From Haloprofundus marisrubri (lineage in GTDB: Archaea; Halobacteriota; Halobacteria; Halobacteriales; Haloferacaceae), in contig NZ_LOPU01000041.1 of NCBI RefSeq assembly GCF_001469955.1, positions 1 to 42,698 on the forward strand: a DNA stretch of 42,698 nt, read 5' to 3'. A model generated the notes under the pieces. That model had not been told where the DNA came from. It did not search any database and saw only the letters and a list, made by a program, of their open reading frames with translations. Both the position numbers and the translations under genes were made by a program. Of the stretch, positions 16,126 through 23,224 are shown piece after piece (within the stretch, counting starts at the first letter, position 1; each line of letters opens with the position of its first letter).

Positions 16126-17409
16126 GTGTCGTTCGGTTCACTGCGGACGCTCCCCCGCGAGGCGCTCGTCGTTCTGAGCTTAGTGAGCGGGTCGCACGTC
16201 GTCAACCACATGTATCTCGTGCTGTTTCCGCCGATTCTCGGCGTGTTGGCGATGGAGTTCGACGTGTCGCTGGCGACGCTCGGCTTTGCGATGGGCGCAC
16301 AGGCGTTCGTCAACACCGTCTTTCAACTCCCGTTCGGCTATCTCTCGGATACGTACGACCGCACACTCACGTTCGGACTCTGTCTCGTCCTCGGGAGCGT
16401 CGGTGCGTTAGTTCTCGCGGCCGCGCCGACGTTCGAGTGGCTTCTCGTCGGGCAAATCGTCCTCGGTATCGGCGTCGCCGGCCACCACCCGGCGCACTAC
16501 CCGCTGTTGTCGGACGCAACGACTGAGACGAACCGCGGACGACTGTTTAGCATTCATGGCTTCGCCGGCAACATCGGGTTCGCCGCCCCGCCGGTCGTTA
16601 TTGTCGCCATCTCCTCGCTCGACGGCCTGAACTGGCGGCACGCGTTCGGCCTCGTCGGAGTAGTCGGCCTTCTGTACGCTGTCGTCGCGGTGTTCGTCTT
16701 ACTCCGGCACGTTCCGACCTCGGTGCGCCAACCGAACGGACCCGCTCGACCCAACGACGGACGCCCCACGCCATCGCTGTGGCGTCGCCTCCGCGCCGGC
16801 ACGAGAGCGCTCGTCGAATCGCCGCGGATTCTCGCACTCGGCATGTTGGCGCTCGTCGCGTCGACGGCGATGTGGGGCATCACCTCGTTCGTCGTCACGC
16901 TGCTCGACCAGGGATACGGCGTCGGGTCGTCGACGGCGAGTCTCACCCTCTCGGTGATGTTCGGGGTCGGCGCGGTGTTCATGCTCGTCGGCGGCGACCT
17001 CTCGGACCGCTACGCGCCTGCGCCACTCATCCTCGTCAGCTACGTGCTGGTCGCCGCGTTCGTTCTGCTTCTCGCGTCGTTCGTACTCCCGCCGTCGGCC
17101 GCCGTCGTCGCTGCGGTACTCGCCGGTAGCGTCGGGAGTCTGAGCACGCCCGCCCGTGACAAACTGGCGGACGTTCTCTCCGCACGCGCGGACCTCGGGC
17201 GGAACTTCGCCGTCGTCACTATCGGTATCATGGTCGGTAGCACTATTGCCCCACCACTGTTCGGCGTCATCATCGAGACGTTCGATTTCCGTATCGCGTT
17301 CGCTTCTATCGCCGTCGTCGCCCTCGGCGTCGCTGCGCTCACTGTCGGTATCGTCACTCGGTGGGGTGAGGGGTACAGTCTCGGCGACGCCCCGGCTACG
17401 GGCGATTAG
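16126..17409 (+). CDS. Major facilitator superfamily transporter
   Basis: The product of about 427 residues has twelve predicted helices. The loop 2-3 motif G-Y-L-S-D-T-Y-D-R and its repeat G-G-D-L-S-D-R-Y in the second half are the MFS signature. G-H-H-P-A-H-Y-P-L-L-S-D in helix 5 resembles the fosmidomycin-resistance/Fsr-like and sialic-acid-like branch. Three starts are possible in frame: TTG 16087, TTG 16120 and GTG 16126. GTG 16126 is chosen because the protein then begins just before the first helix. The substrate is unknown. Confidence 0.85.
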   Translation: MSFGSLRTLPREALVVLSLVSGSHVVNHMYLVLFPPILGVLAMEFDVSLATLGFAMGAQAFVNTVFQLPFGYLSDTYDRTLTFGLCLVLGSVGALVLAAAPTFEWLLVGQIVLGIGVAGHHPAHYPLLSDATTETNRGRLFSIHGFAGNIGFAAPPVVIVAISSLDGLNWRHAFGLVGVVGLLYAVVAVFVLLRHVPTSVRQPNGPARPNDGRPTPSLWRRLRAGTRALVESPRILALGMLALVASTAMWGITSFVVTLLDQGYGVGSSTASLTLSVMFGVGAVFMLVGGDLSDRYAPAPLILVSYVLVAAFVLLLASFVLPPSAAVVAAVLAGSVGSLSTPARDKLADVLSARADLGRNFAVVTIGIMVGSTIAPPLFGVIIETFDFRIAFASIAVVALGVAALTVGIVTRWGEGYSLGDAPATGD

Positions 17410-17570
17410 TGGACCTGAGGGGGAATGCCGGAGCGCGCTCGCGGTGTCCGGAACCAACCAGGACGGTGCGAGCGCCTCTGACACGAACTCGCCGAACGTC
17501 GCCGTTCCGCGAATCCGTACAGTTAGTTGGACTGTTCCACGTATTGTTACGACGGTCGTACTGACGACGA

Positions 17571-17702
17571 ATGGAGTACGTTAACCCGGTATCGGTCGCT
17601 TACCGGTATCTCGTTCGAGACGGACAAAGAATCGGAGACGGCGTCGTCGCCGGCGGTCGAGTCTACGAGCGAGAGCACGGCTCTGTATCGATTCGAGAGT
17701 GA
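17571..17702 (+). CDS. Possible 43-residue small protein
   Basis: An ATG-initiated frame encodes a non-repetitive acidic/aromatic peptide starting M-E-Y-V-N-P-V-S-V and including R-D-G-Q-R-I-G-D-G. TATTGTTAC (about 17543-17551) lies 20-28 nt upstream in the position expected for a leaderless promoter. The frame is too short to assign and no homologue is recognised. It could be a real small protein or chance. Confidence 0.33.
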   Translation: MEYVNPVSVAYRYLVRDGQRIGDGVVAGGRVYEREHGSVSIRE

Positions 17703-18010
17703 CCGGTACGACGTAGCCCCCCGCATGTCGTACTCGGCTGAGCACCACTCGTGAAAGTTGACCGTCGAAGCGAGCGGACGTGTGTCCACTTCCCCCTGAC
17801 ACCCAGGCCGGGCGAGACCAGGTACACTCCAACAGTCAACTATTGATTACATTTCAATTGAATTGATAGCGCTGCTTGTCAATACCGGGTGGTGAGTACT
17901 GGCGGTCTGTGGTCACCGAGCGTCGGTGGTTTCGACGTCAGTAGCGGAGTCACGAGAGGCCGAAATCCTATTTCGAGCGACGACTTTCACCGGAATCAGA
18001 CTTTACGAGC

Positions 18011-18020
18011 AACTTTACGT
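18011..18020 (+). promoter_or_regulatory. TATA-like box of the PadR gene
   Basis: AACTTTACGT is centred about 27 nt before ATG 18042, as expected for a leaderless haloarchaeal transcript. Confidence 0.45.
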
Positions 18021-18041
18021 AGGAGTCTGGTTCGGTAGCGT

Positions 18042-18320
18042 ATGAACGACCTCAGCGGCTTTCAACGCGACCTGCTGTGGGTAATTGCAGGCCAAGACCA
18101 ACCCTCGGGGCAGCAAGTCAAATCCGAATTAGAGGGGTACGTCGACGGCGAAATAAACCACGGTCGGCTCTACCCGAACCTCGACACGCTCGTCAACAAA
18201 TCGTACGTCGAGAAAGGGCCGATAGACCGCCGGACCAACTACTACGCGATAACCGACAAGGGGCGTGAAAGCCTCCGGAACCGACGAGACTGGGAGAACC
18301 AGTACGTCTCGATGGAGTGA
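18042..18320 (+). CDS. PadR-family transcriptional regulator
   Basis: The 92-residue protein is almost only the PadR winged helix: L-S-G-F-Q-R-D-L-L, the recognition region E-I-N-H-G-R-L-Y-P-N-L and the wing V-E-K-G-P-I-D-R-R-T-N-Y-Y. This compact form is common in haloarchaea. It resembles the PadR at 6293-6667 but lacks its N-terminal extension. Neither neighbour is an obvious target, so it may regulate itself or distant genes. Confidence 0.88.
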   Translation: MNDLSGFQRDLLWVIAGQDQPSGQQVKSELEGYVDGEINHGRLYPNLDTLVNKSYVEKGPIDRRTNYYAITDKGRESLRNRRDWENQYVSME

Positions 18321-18493
18321 CTCGACGCCGACCTCCGGTGACTGCGAGCGGTCGTAGTCGGAATCGGCTACACGACCAGCGGACGACCGGCCGGCGGGAG
18401 AACGGATGGTTCTGCGGAACGGCTGTCTCGAAGACATCGGTGGGCCGACGCTCTTGGATCAAATAACCTCACATCGAACACGAAACGGTCAGT

Positions 18494-19471
18494 TTACGCC
18501 GAATCCGGATTCGCCTCGTACGACGGGCCGACGGCAACGGAGAGCGCTTGCGGTTTCGAGTGCAAGACGAGTTGCTCGTGTTCGCTGACCTCACCGTCAA
18601 GGCTGTACGCAACCGTCTCGTTGGTCAGTCCTTCGACGGTCAGTTGGCTCGCACGGAGGTGGACGACGTGTTCGGTTCCTTTCCCGAGAACGCGATGGGC
18701 GGCGGCCTCGGCGACGACGTTCTGCGGCGGCATCTCCTCGACGATGACGACGTCGAACAGTCCGTCCTCGGCGTTCGATTGTCCGCCTTCTTTGGCGAAC
18801 TGTCGGACGTTGCCGACGAGCGCACAGAGCGCTTCGCCGGTCCACGTCGTCTCCTCGCCCTGTGAAATCGCTTCGACGTCCAGATGGAGGCTCTCGAACT
18901 CCATCGTCTTCTTGATGCCCGTGTAGAGGAACGCGAGGGACCCGATGCGCTCTTTCAGCGACGCACTCGTCGCCGCACTCGTCTCGGCGGTCAGGCCGGC
19001 GACAGTCGAGACCACGAACGGCTCCTCGCCCGCCATTCCGAGGTCGATACGGCGTCTCTCTCCGTTTTCGAGCAGATTGAACCCAGCCTCCGCGTCGTCG
19101 ACGCCGACGTTTCGCGCGAAGATGTTGGCGGTGCCGACGGGGAGGATACCCACTGTCACGTCGCCGAGTGCGTCCGCTTCGAGTAGACCGGTGACAACCT
19201 CGTGCAGCGTTCCGTCTCCACCGGCGACGGCCAGACGCCGTATATCGTCGTCGACGGCCGCTTGCGCGAGTGCCGTCCCGTCCCCCGGGCCCGAGGTTTC
19301 GACGACGTCGTACCCGTACTCGTCGGCCAGCGCGTGGATACGGTCCGTGTGGTCACCGCTCCCACTCGTCGGGTTCATCACCACTCGTCGATGCCCGTTC
19401 GCGCCGACGAGGCGTGAGCCGTCCTCGTCCTCGTTCTGCGACCGGGTCGACCGATGACCGTTCTCGTTCAC
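18494..19471 (-). CDS. Diacylglycerol kinase/sphingosine kinase-like lipid kinase (YegS type)
   Basis: The 325-residue protein (GTG start) has the DAGK catalytic motif G-G-D-G-T-L-H-E-V near residues 84-92, N-P-T-S-G-S-G near 33 and the substrate motif G-I-L-P-V-G-T-A-N-I-F-A-R. The C-terminal half has the beta-sandwich sequence A-E-D-G-L-F-D-V-V-I-V-E and D-G-E of this family. It probably phosphorylates an archaeal lipid or polyol with ATP at the membrane; the substrate is unknown. The first 30 residues are acidic and poorly ordered, so the start could be internal. Confidence 0.88.
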   Translation of the reverse strand: MNENGHRSTRSQNEDEDGSRLVGANGHRRVVMNPTSGSGDHTDRIHALADEYGYDVVETSGPGDGTALAQAAVDDDIRRLAVAGGDGTLHEVVTGLLEADALGDVTVGILPVGTANIFARNVGVDDAEAGFNLLENGERRRIDLGMAGEEPFVVSTVAGLTAETSAATSASLKERIGSLAFLYTGIKKTMEFESLHLDVEAISQGEETTWTGEALCALVGNVRQFAKEGGQSNAEDGLFDVVIVEEMPPQNVVAEAAAHRVLGKGTEHVVHLRASQLTVEGLTNETVAYSLDGEVSEHEQLVLHSKPQALSVAVGPSYEANPDSA

Positions 19472-19680
19472 GCTCTCCGTTCGTCGTCCGAGGTAAAAAC
19501 GGTGTTCCGTCGTTCACGTGGTGAAAAAACCCCCGCTCGACAGTTTACAGACCACTCCCGACAGCTTACTATCAAAAATCAGGACGTCCGAGACGAGCGG
19601 CGTCGAGGGTAGAAAACGCCACAAATCACCGATAATACGGATGCTAGAGAAAACAGAAGCATCCGGTACACAGTAATGTA

Positions 19681-19688
19681 ATAATATT
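19681..19688 (+). promoter_or_regulatory. TATA box of the Tat-exported protein gene
   Basis: ATAATATT lies about 30 nt before ATG 19716. It stands out from GC-rich surroundings and favours ATG 19716 over GTG 19707. Confidence 0.5.
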
Positions 19689-19715
19689 GATTGTTGTATC
19701 TGACGTGTGTCTAGC

Positions 19716-20414
19716 ATGGTACCTACTACCAACACTTCAGAGTCGATTCGTTCGACGAACACCTGCGTCTCACGGCGGGCGTTCCTTCGCGCTTCGACGG
19801 CACTCGTCGCACTCGGTGTGCTCGGCGGCGTCTCGTCGGACTCCGCCGTCGCACAGAGTGGTAATCAGGTGTTCGTCGGCACACAGGTAACCGATATCGA
19901 CACTATCGACCCCCTCTCGGGGCAGTCGCTCGGTATCCAGTCGTTCCAGCAACCGGCGACGTTCATCGCCTCCGCACCCGTCTCCGACGGCGTCTCGGTC
20001 GAGACGAACCCGTTCAACCTCGTCGCCGGTGCCGACGACAAGGGCGCGCCGGGAGCCGTCGACGTCTGGTCTGCGGCCGTCGCGGAGGTGCCGTCCGACC
20101 CGTCGATTCCCAATCCGAACCCCGGTCCGCTGTTACTGCAGTACTGGAACATTCAGGGAAACCAGCAACTGACCGAGTTCTCCGGGACGCTCGTCAACTC
20201 CCACCGCGACAAAGCCGTTGCCCCGAATCTCATCAACGCTCCCACGGTCATCGCACCCGGGATTCCGCCGCTTCCGTTCCCGAAAGCCATCGCCGAGGGT
20301 GCTGTACTGCAGGGTATCACCGACGGGACGGCGGTGACGATGTTCGTTCAGGGGACGACTGTCGACGGGGCGAATCCGTTCATCTCGCGCATCGATGCGA
20401 CCAGAGTCCAGTAG
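19716..20414 (+). CDS. Tat-exported protein of unknown function
   Basis: The product of about 232 residues has a clear twin-arginine signal (S-R-R-A-F-L-R, then a hydrophobic stretch ending S-A-V-A-Q). The mature part is Pro-rich and without Cys, with repeated acidic turns and motifs such as P-N-P-N-P-G-P-L-L-L-Q-Y-W and S-G-T-L-V-N. No family is recognised. It has no lipobox, so it is probably secreted or loosely surface-bound. The gene stands alone, convergent with the CopD-like gene that ends 9 nt later. Confidence 0.68.
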   Translation: MVPTTNTSESIRSTNTCVSRRAFLRASTALVALGVLGGVSSDSAVAQSGNQVFVGTQVTDIDTIDPLSGQSLGIQSFQQPATFIASAPVSDGVSVETNPFNLVAGADDKGAPGAVDVWSAAVAEVPSDPSIPNPNPGPLLLQYWNIQGNQQLTEFSGTLVNSHRDKAVAPNLINAPTVIAPGIPPLPFPKAIAEGAVLQGITDGTAVTMFVQGTTVDGANPFISRIDATRVQ

Positions 20415-20422
20415 ACGGCGAC

Positions 20423-20890
20423 TCAGAGGAGTCCGGCGACGACGAGCAGTCCAGTCGCTAAAACGGCTGCGAGCACGAACAGAGTCCACGTGCTGTCGAC
20501 CGCGGATTTCGCGTCCGTCGTCGCCAGCGCATCGGTCAACCGTTTGGTAGCGAACTGTGCGACGCCCGCCAAGAGGAACCAGAGCACGACCATCGAGAGG
20601 ACGAGATGACCACGACCGGTCGACTGGAGACTCCCGAACGTGTACAGCGTTCCTGCGAGATGTCCACCCGTAAGCAGCAGAAGAACGACCGCCGCGGTGG
20701 TGAGATAGCCGAAGCGTTTCGTGACCGCTCGGAGTGCTGATGCGTCGAGTAGACCGTTTCGTGCCGCCGGCAACACCGCTCCGACGAACAGGAGCGTTCC
20801 GCCGGCCCACGCACCCGCGAACAACACGTGTACGACTCGCATCGCCGTATCGATAACTGACATCGATGGCGGTTTCGACTCTGCAAACAT
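20423..20890 (-). CDS. CopD-like four-helix membrane protein
   Basis: The 155-residue protein has four helices with the arrangement of the CopD/YcnJ-type copper-resistance membrane domain: M-R-V-V-H-V-L-F-A-G-A-W-A-G-G in helix 1, T-G-G-H-L-A-G in helix 2-3, and a long W-F-L-L-A-G helix. The His residues in helices 1 and 2 (V-V-H, G-G-H) are the kind of conserved intramembrane ligands seen in this fold, where they bind haem or copper. ATG 20863 (residue 10) is an alternative start. It is transcribed divergently from the halocyanin gene at 21006, which suggests a shared role in copper or electron transfer. The family call is moderate. Confidence 0.65.
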   Translation of the reverse strand: MFAESKPPSMSVIDTAMRVVHVLFAGAWAGGTLLFVGAVLPAARNGLLDASALRAVTKRFGYLTTAAVVLLLLTGGHLAGTLYTFGSLQSTGRGHLVLSMVVLWFLLAGVAQFATKRLTDALATTDAKSAVDSTWTLFVLAAVLATGLLVVAGLL

Positions 20891-20973
20891 ATCCGTTTAC
20901 AAACTGTTTTCGACGACCGAACCAGTTCGTCGACATGACGCCCGGTACGACGCGTCGCGTCCGCGGTTAGGAA

Positions 20974-20982
20974 GGATTATGG
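20974..20982 (+). promoter_or_regulatory. TATA-like box of the halocyanin gene
   Basis: GGATTATGG is centred about 27 nt before ATG 21006. The ATG inside this box (20979) is therefore unlikely to be the start. Confidence 0.42.
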
Positions 20983-21005
20983 CTGCCGTTCGTCGACACT
21001 CGCGT

Positions 21006-21560
21006 ATGGTCTCGAACCCCGCTGCCGACTCCAGCGAGTCACCGACGCGTCGCCGACTACTCGCACTCGCGGCGGCCGTTGGCGGAGCATCGCTCGCCGG
21101 GTGTGCTGGAACGTCGGACGACTCGGACAGTGAGTCAGATGGATCCGGTGGTTCCAACGGTTCCGACAGTTCCAACTCGTCCGGTGACAACGACACCGGC
21201 GACGCAAACGCCGCAGTCGACGAGTGGATGCGCACTGCGGTCAACTACGACGGTATCGTCGACGAAACCGGCACCGACCGCGTCAGCGTCAGAGTCGGCG
21301 CCGATTCCCCGAGTGGTCCGTACGCCTACGACCCGGCGGCCGTTCGGGTCTCTCCGGGAACGACCGTCGTCTGGGAGTGGGTCGCTGCCAGCGGTGCGCA
21401 CAACGTCGTCGAACAAGATGGCGCGTTCGAGAGCGAACTGTACTCCAGCGGCGACGCCACCTTCGAGTACACTGCCGAGGAACCGGGGACGTACCTGTAC
21501 TACTGCACGCCGCATCGGGGTCTCGGCATGAAGGGTGCCATCGTCGTCGACGAGTCGTAA
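21006..21560 (+). CDS. Halocyanin-like blue copper lipoprotein
   Basis: The 184-residue protein has a Tat lipoprotein signal (T-R-R-R-L-L, then L-A-G-C33), a Ser/Gly/Asp linker (about 35-65) and one cupredoxin domain. Copper ligands are visible: His in G-A-H-N-V-V, then Y-Y-C-T-P-H-R-G-L-G-M, giving Cys, His and Met. Halocyanins are peripheral membrane electron carriers that can feed terminal oxidases or nitrite reductase. This one could be a partner of the oxidase at 4631, but they are 15 kb apart and that link is inference. The start is supported by the TATA position. Confidence 0.92.
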   Translation: MVSNPAADSSESPTRRRLLALAAAVGGASLAGCAGTSDDSDSESDGSGGSNGSDSSNSSGDNDTGDANAAVDEWMRTAVNYDGIVDETGTDRVSVRVGADSPSGPYAYDPAAVRVSPGTTVVWEWVAASGAHNVVEQDGAFESELYSSGDATFEYTAEEPGTYLYYCTPHRGLGMKGAIVVDES

Positions 21561-21594
21561 TCTCGGTTAGACACACATCCCTCGGTGTACCGGT

Positions 21595-22224
21595 CTACTC
21601 TCCGGTCTCCCCTCGTCTGGCGTCCATGATGAGGACGACGCCCACGAATCCCAGCACCGCGGCGACGATGCCGGGTGTGCTGTCGAGAATGAACCAACTA
21701 CCATCGGCGCTCTCTTCGAGTACCTGACTGATACTCCCTGCGACCGCAAACAGGAGGAAGCCGATACCCATGCGTCGCTCCCTCGGCTTGTCGCTCGTGA
21801 GTAACTCGGTGATGGTGTCCAGAAGTTCGAGCGTCCCCATTCTGCTGGACTCTTTTTCGCTCCGCTCAGACTCGGTGTCGACATCTTCGAGCGCTTCCTC
21901 GAACCGTTCCGAGAGCGCTACGTACTCCGAATCAGTCACACTGATGCGCAGTTCCTCTCTCGTAGCGGGTCGACCCTCGTACATCGGAATCGTGTCGAAC
22001 TGACTGACGGTGAAGTCGTATCGCTGACCGTCGATGACGTTGTAGTAGTGGGGTCCGTCCGAGAGAACCGTCTTCTCTATCTCGCCGCCGAACCGGTCTT
22101 GCACGACGAGGGTGGTTACGGCGGCGTGTCCGTGGGCGGGATTCTGCATCGACCACGTCGGACTCGACTCCGCCGACCACGCCCGTTCGAGCGCACGCGA
22201 CACCCGGTCCTCGTCGAACTCCAT
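21595..22224 (-). CDS. YunG-like domain protein with C-terminal membrane helices
   Basis: The 209-residue protein begins with a YunG-type domain, recognised by W-S-A-E-S-S-P-T-W-S, N-P-A-H-G-H-A-A-V-T and V-V-Q-D-R-F-G-G-E-I followed by H-Y-Y-N and D-F-T-V-S-Q-F. The usual Gln-Cys of the family's G-Q-C-A-V-T reads H-A here, so a putative catalytic Cys seems lost. After an acidic linker come two helices (about 157-175 and 183-201). Function is unknown; the membrane tail is an addition to the usual soluble YunG. Confidence is moderate for the family. Confidence 0.65.
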   Translation of the reverse strand: MEFDEDRVSRALERAWSAESSPTWSMQNPAHGHAAVTTLVVQDRFGGEIEKTVLSDGPHYYNVIDGQRYDFTVSQFDTIPMYEGRPATREELRISVTDSEYVALSERFEEALEDVDTESERSEKESSRMGTLELLDTITELLTSDKPRERRMGIGFLLFAVAGSISQVLEESADGSWFILDSTPGIVAAVLGFVGVVLIMDARRGETGE

Positions 22225-22328
22225 TCCTGACGATACTGTCAGTCCGACGGTAATCTATGTTTCTCCGAACTGCGACCGGTGAGAAGCGTCTCGCTGGTCG
22301 AGGTCGTCGCGTCGAAAAGTTCGATTCG

Positions 22329-22652
22329 CTATCGGAGAACTGTCTGACCGTAGACGTCGTCGATTCGGTCGGCCAGCGAACGCGCGACCGACCTGTCGGC
22401 GTCCGGCGACGCGTCGTTTCGCGCGTGGAACCGACATCTGAATCGCAGTTTCTCCAACTCGAAGGCGGTGAACGCAAACGTTCCCGCTTCGATTTTTTCG
22501 GCGAGTGCGATTTCGACGACCGGTTTCGGCAGGTCGGCGTCCTCACCGCTTGCAATGTCGATATACTCGGTGAGAACGTGGTGGACCACCCACTGCTCTT
22601 CGAGGCTCAGTTCGAGTTCGACCGTTGGCGCGTCGTTGGTAATTGAGGGCAT
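22329..22652 (-). CDS. Haloarchaeal conserved small protein
   Basis: The 107-residue acidic protein has a conserved-looking core: V-E-L-E-L-S-L-E-E-Q-W-V-V-H-H-V-L, then a segment with A-L-A-E-K-I-E-A-G and F-E-L-E-K-L-R-F-R-C. It has a mixed beta/helix look, no signal peptide and no membrane helix. No function is recognised, although the shape matches short haloarchaeal DUF proteins. A cluster of palindromic sites lies directly upstream (22654-22716). Confidence 0.65.
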   Translation of the reverse strand: MPSITNDAPTVELELSLEEQWVVHHVLTEYIDIASGEDADLPKPVVEIALAEKIEAGTFAFTAFELEKLRFRCRFHARNDASPDADRSVARSLADRIDDVYGQTVLR

Positions 22653-22653
22653 C

Positions 22654-22716
22654 GTTACGTTCTGTTACAGTAACTAGTTAGTGCTCCGACTATCTAAATC
22701 TTTGCTAACACGTAAC
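22654..22716. promoter_or_regulatory. Palindromic GTTAC/GTAAC cluster, likely operator
   Basis: Within about 60 bp upstream of the 107-residue gene are GTTAC (22654-22658), the palindrome GTTACAGTAAC (22664-22674), the overlapping perfect palindrome TAACTAGTTA (22671-22680) and another GTAAC (22712-22716). The AT-rich GATTTAGATAG on the minus strand is the probable core promoter. The spacing suggests a dimeric regulator binding site. Confidence 0.4.
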
Positions 22717-22784
22717 ATGGGCAGCTATCACGCGAGACGTGCTAACGCCTCCGAGTATCGGTAAAAAGAACGCCGTCGTCCTGA

Positions 22785-23024
22785 TTAGAACGTGTAATCG
22801 TCGTCGTCTTCGCGCATCGCCGGGTCCTGCTGGTCGGAGACGGCTTGATTGAACAGGCCTTCATCCATCTGTGGGTCGTCGTCGTCGACGGTGTCGTAGG
22901 TTGAAATTCCCATCGTCAGCAGTTCCTCCATCGCCTTCTGGCGCGTCAGGAACTCGCCTTGCTCGACGAGCATGTCGATACGGTCGGAGAGGTCATCCGC
23001 CAACGTGAGTTCGACTCTGGACAT
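22785..23024 (-). CDS. Small ribbon-helix-helix-like protein
   Basis: The 79-residue protein begins V-E-L-T-L-A-D-D-L-S-D-R-I-D, a strand plus helix typical of ribbon-helix-helix proteins. R-Q-K-A-M-E-E-L-L-T-M-G-I follows, then a strongly acidic tail with Asp runs. It resembles a conserved haloarchaeal family of about this size. ATG 23024 was chosen because CCTTTATGC (minus strand, about 23048-23056) sits about 28 nt upstream. It may be a DNA-binding regulator or a partner-binding protein; its target is unknown. Confidence 0.72.
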   Translation of the reverse strand: MSRVELTLADDLSDRIDMLVEQGEFLTRQKAMEELLTMGISTYDTVDDDDPQMDEGLFNQAVSDQQDPAMREDDDDYTF

Positions 23025-23224
23025 ACGCGGAGGGTAAGATGATACGAGCATAAAGGTGGTACGTTATCGTCTCGATTTCCTGTAATTCAGCAGAGATATA
23101 ATCACGACCCGGTCGACACGTCGATTGCATCTCATCGAGTAGTTGGCGGCGAGTCGTACCGTGCAGCAGACTGTCTCACACGGGCCAACTTCATAACCGA
23201 CGGTCACGACGCACCGATAGGAAC

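Larger units (their letters stand above)
17410..18041 (+). other. Gene-poor interval between MFS and PadR genes
   Basis: No conserved long gene is seen in this 630-bp stretch. It contains one plausible short open frame (17571-17702), an AT-rich patch near 17840-17870, and the PadR promoter at its right end. Frames on both strands at 17550-17830 read as basic, low-complexity shadows. Confidence 0.4.
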
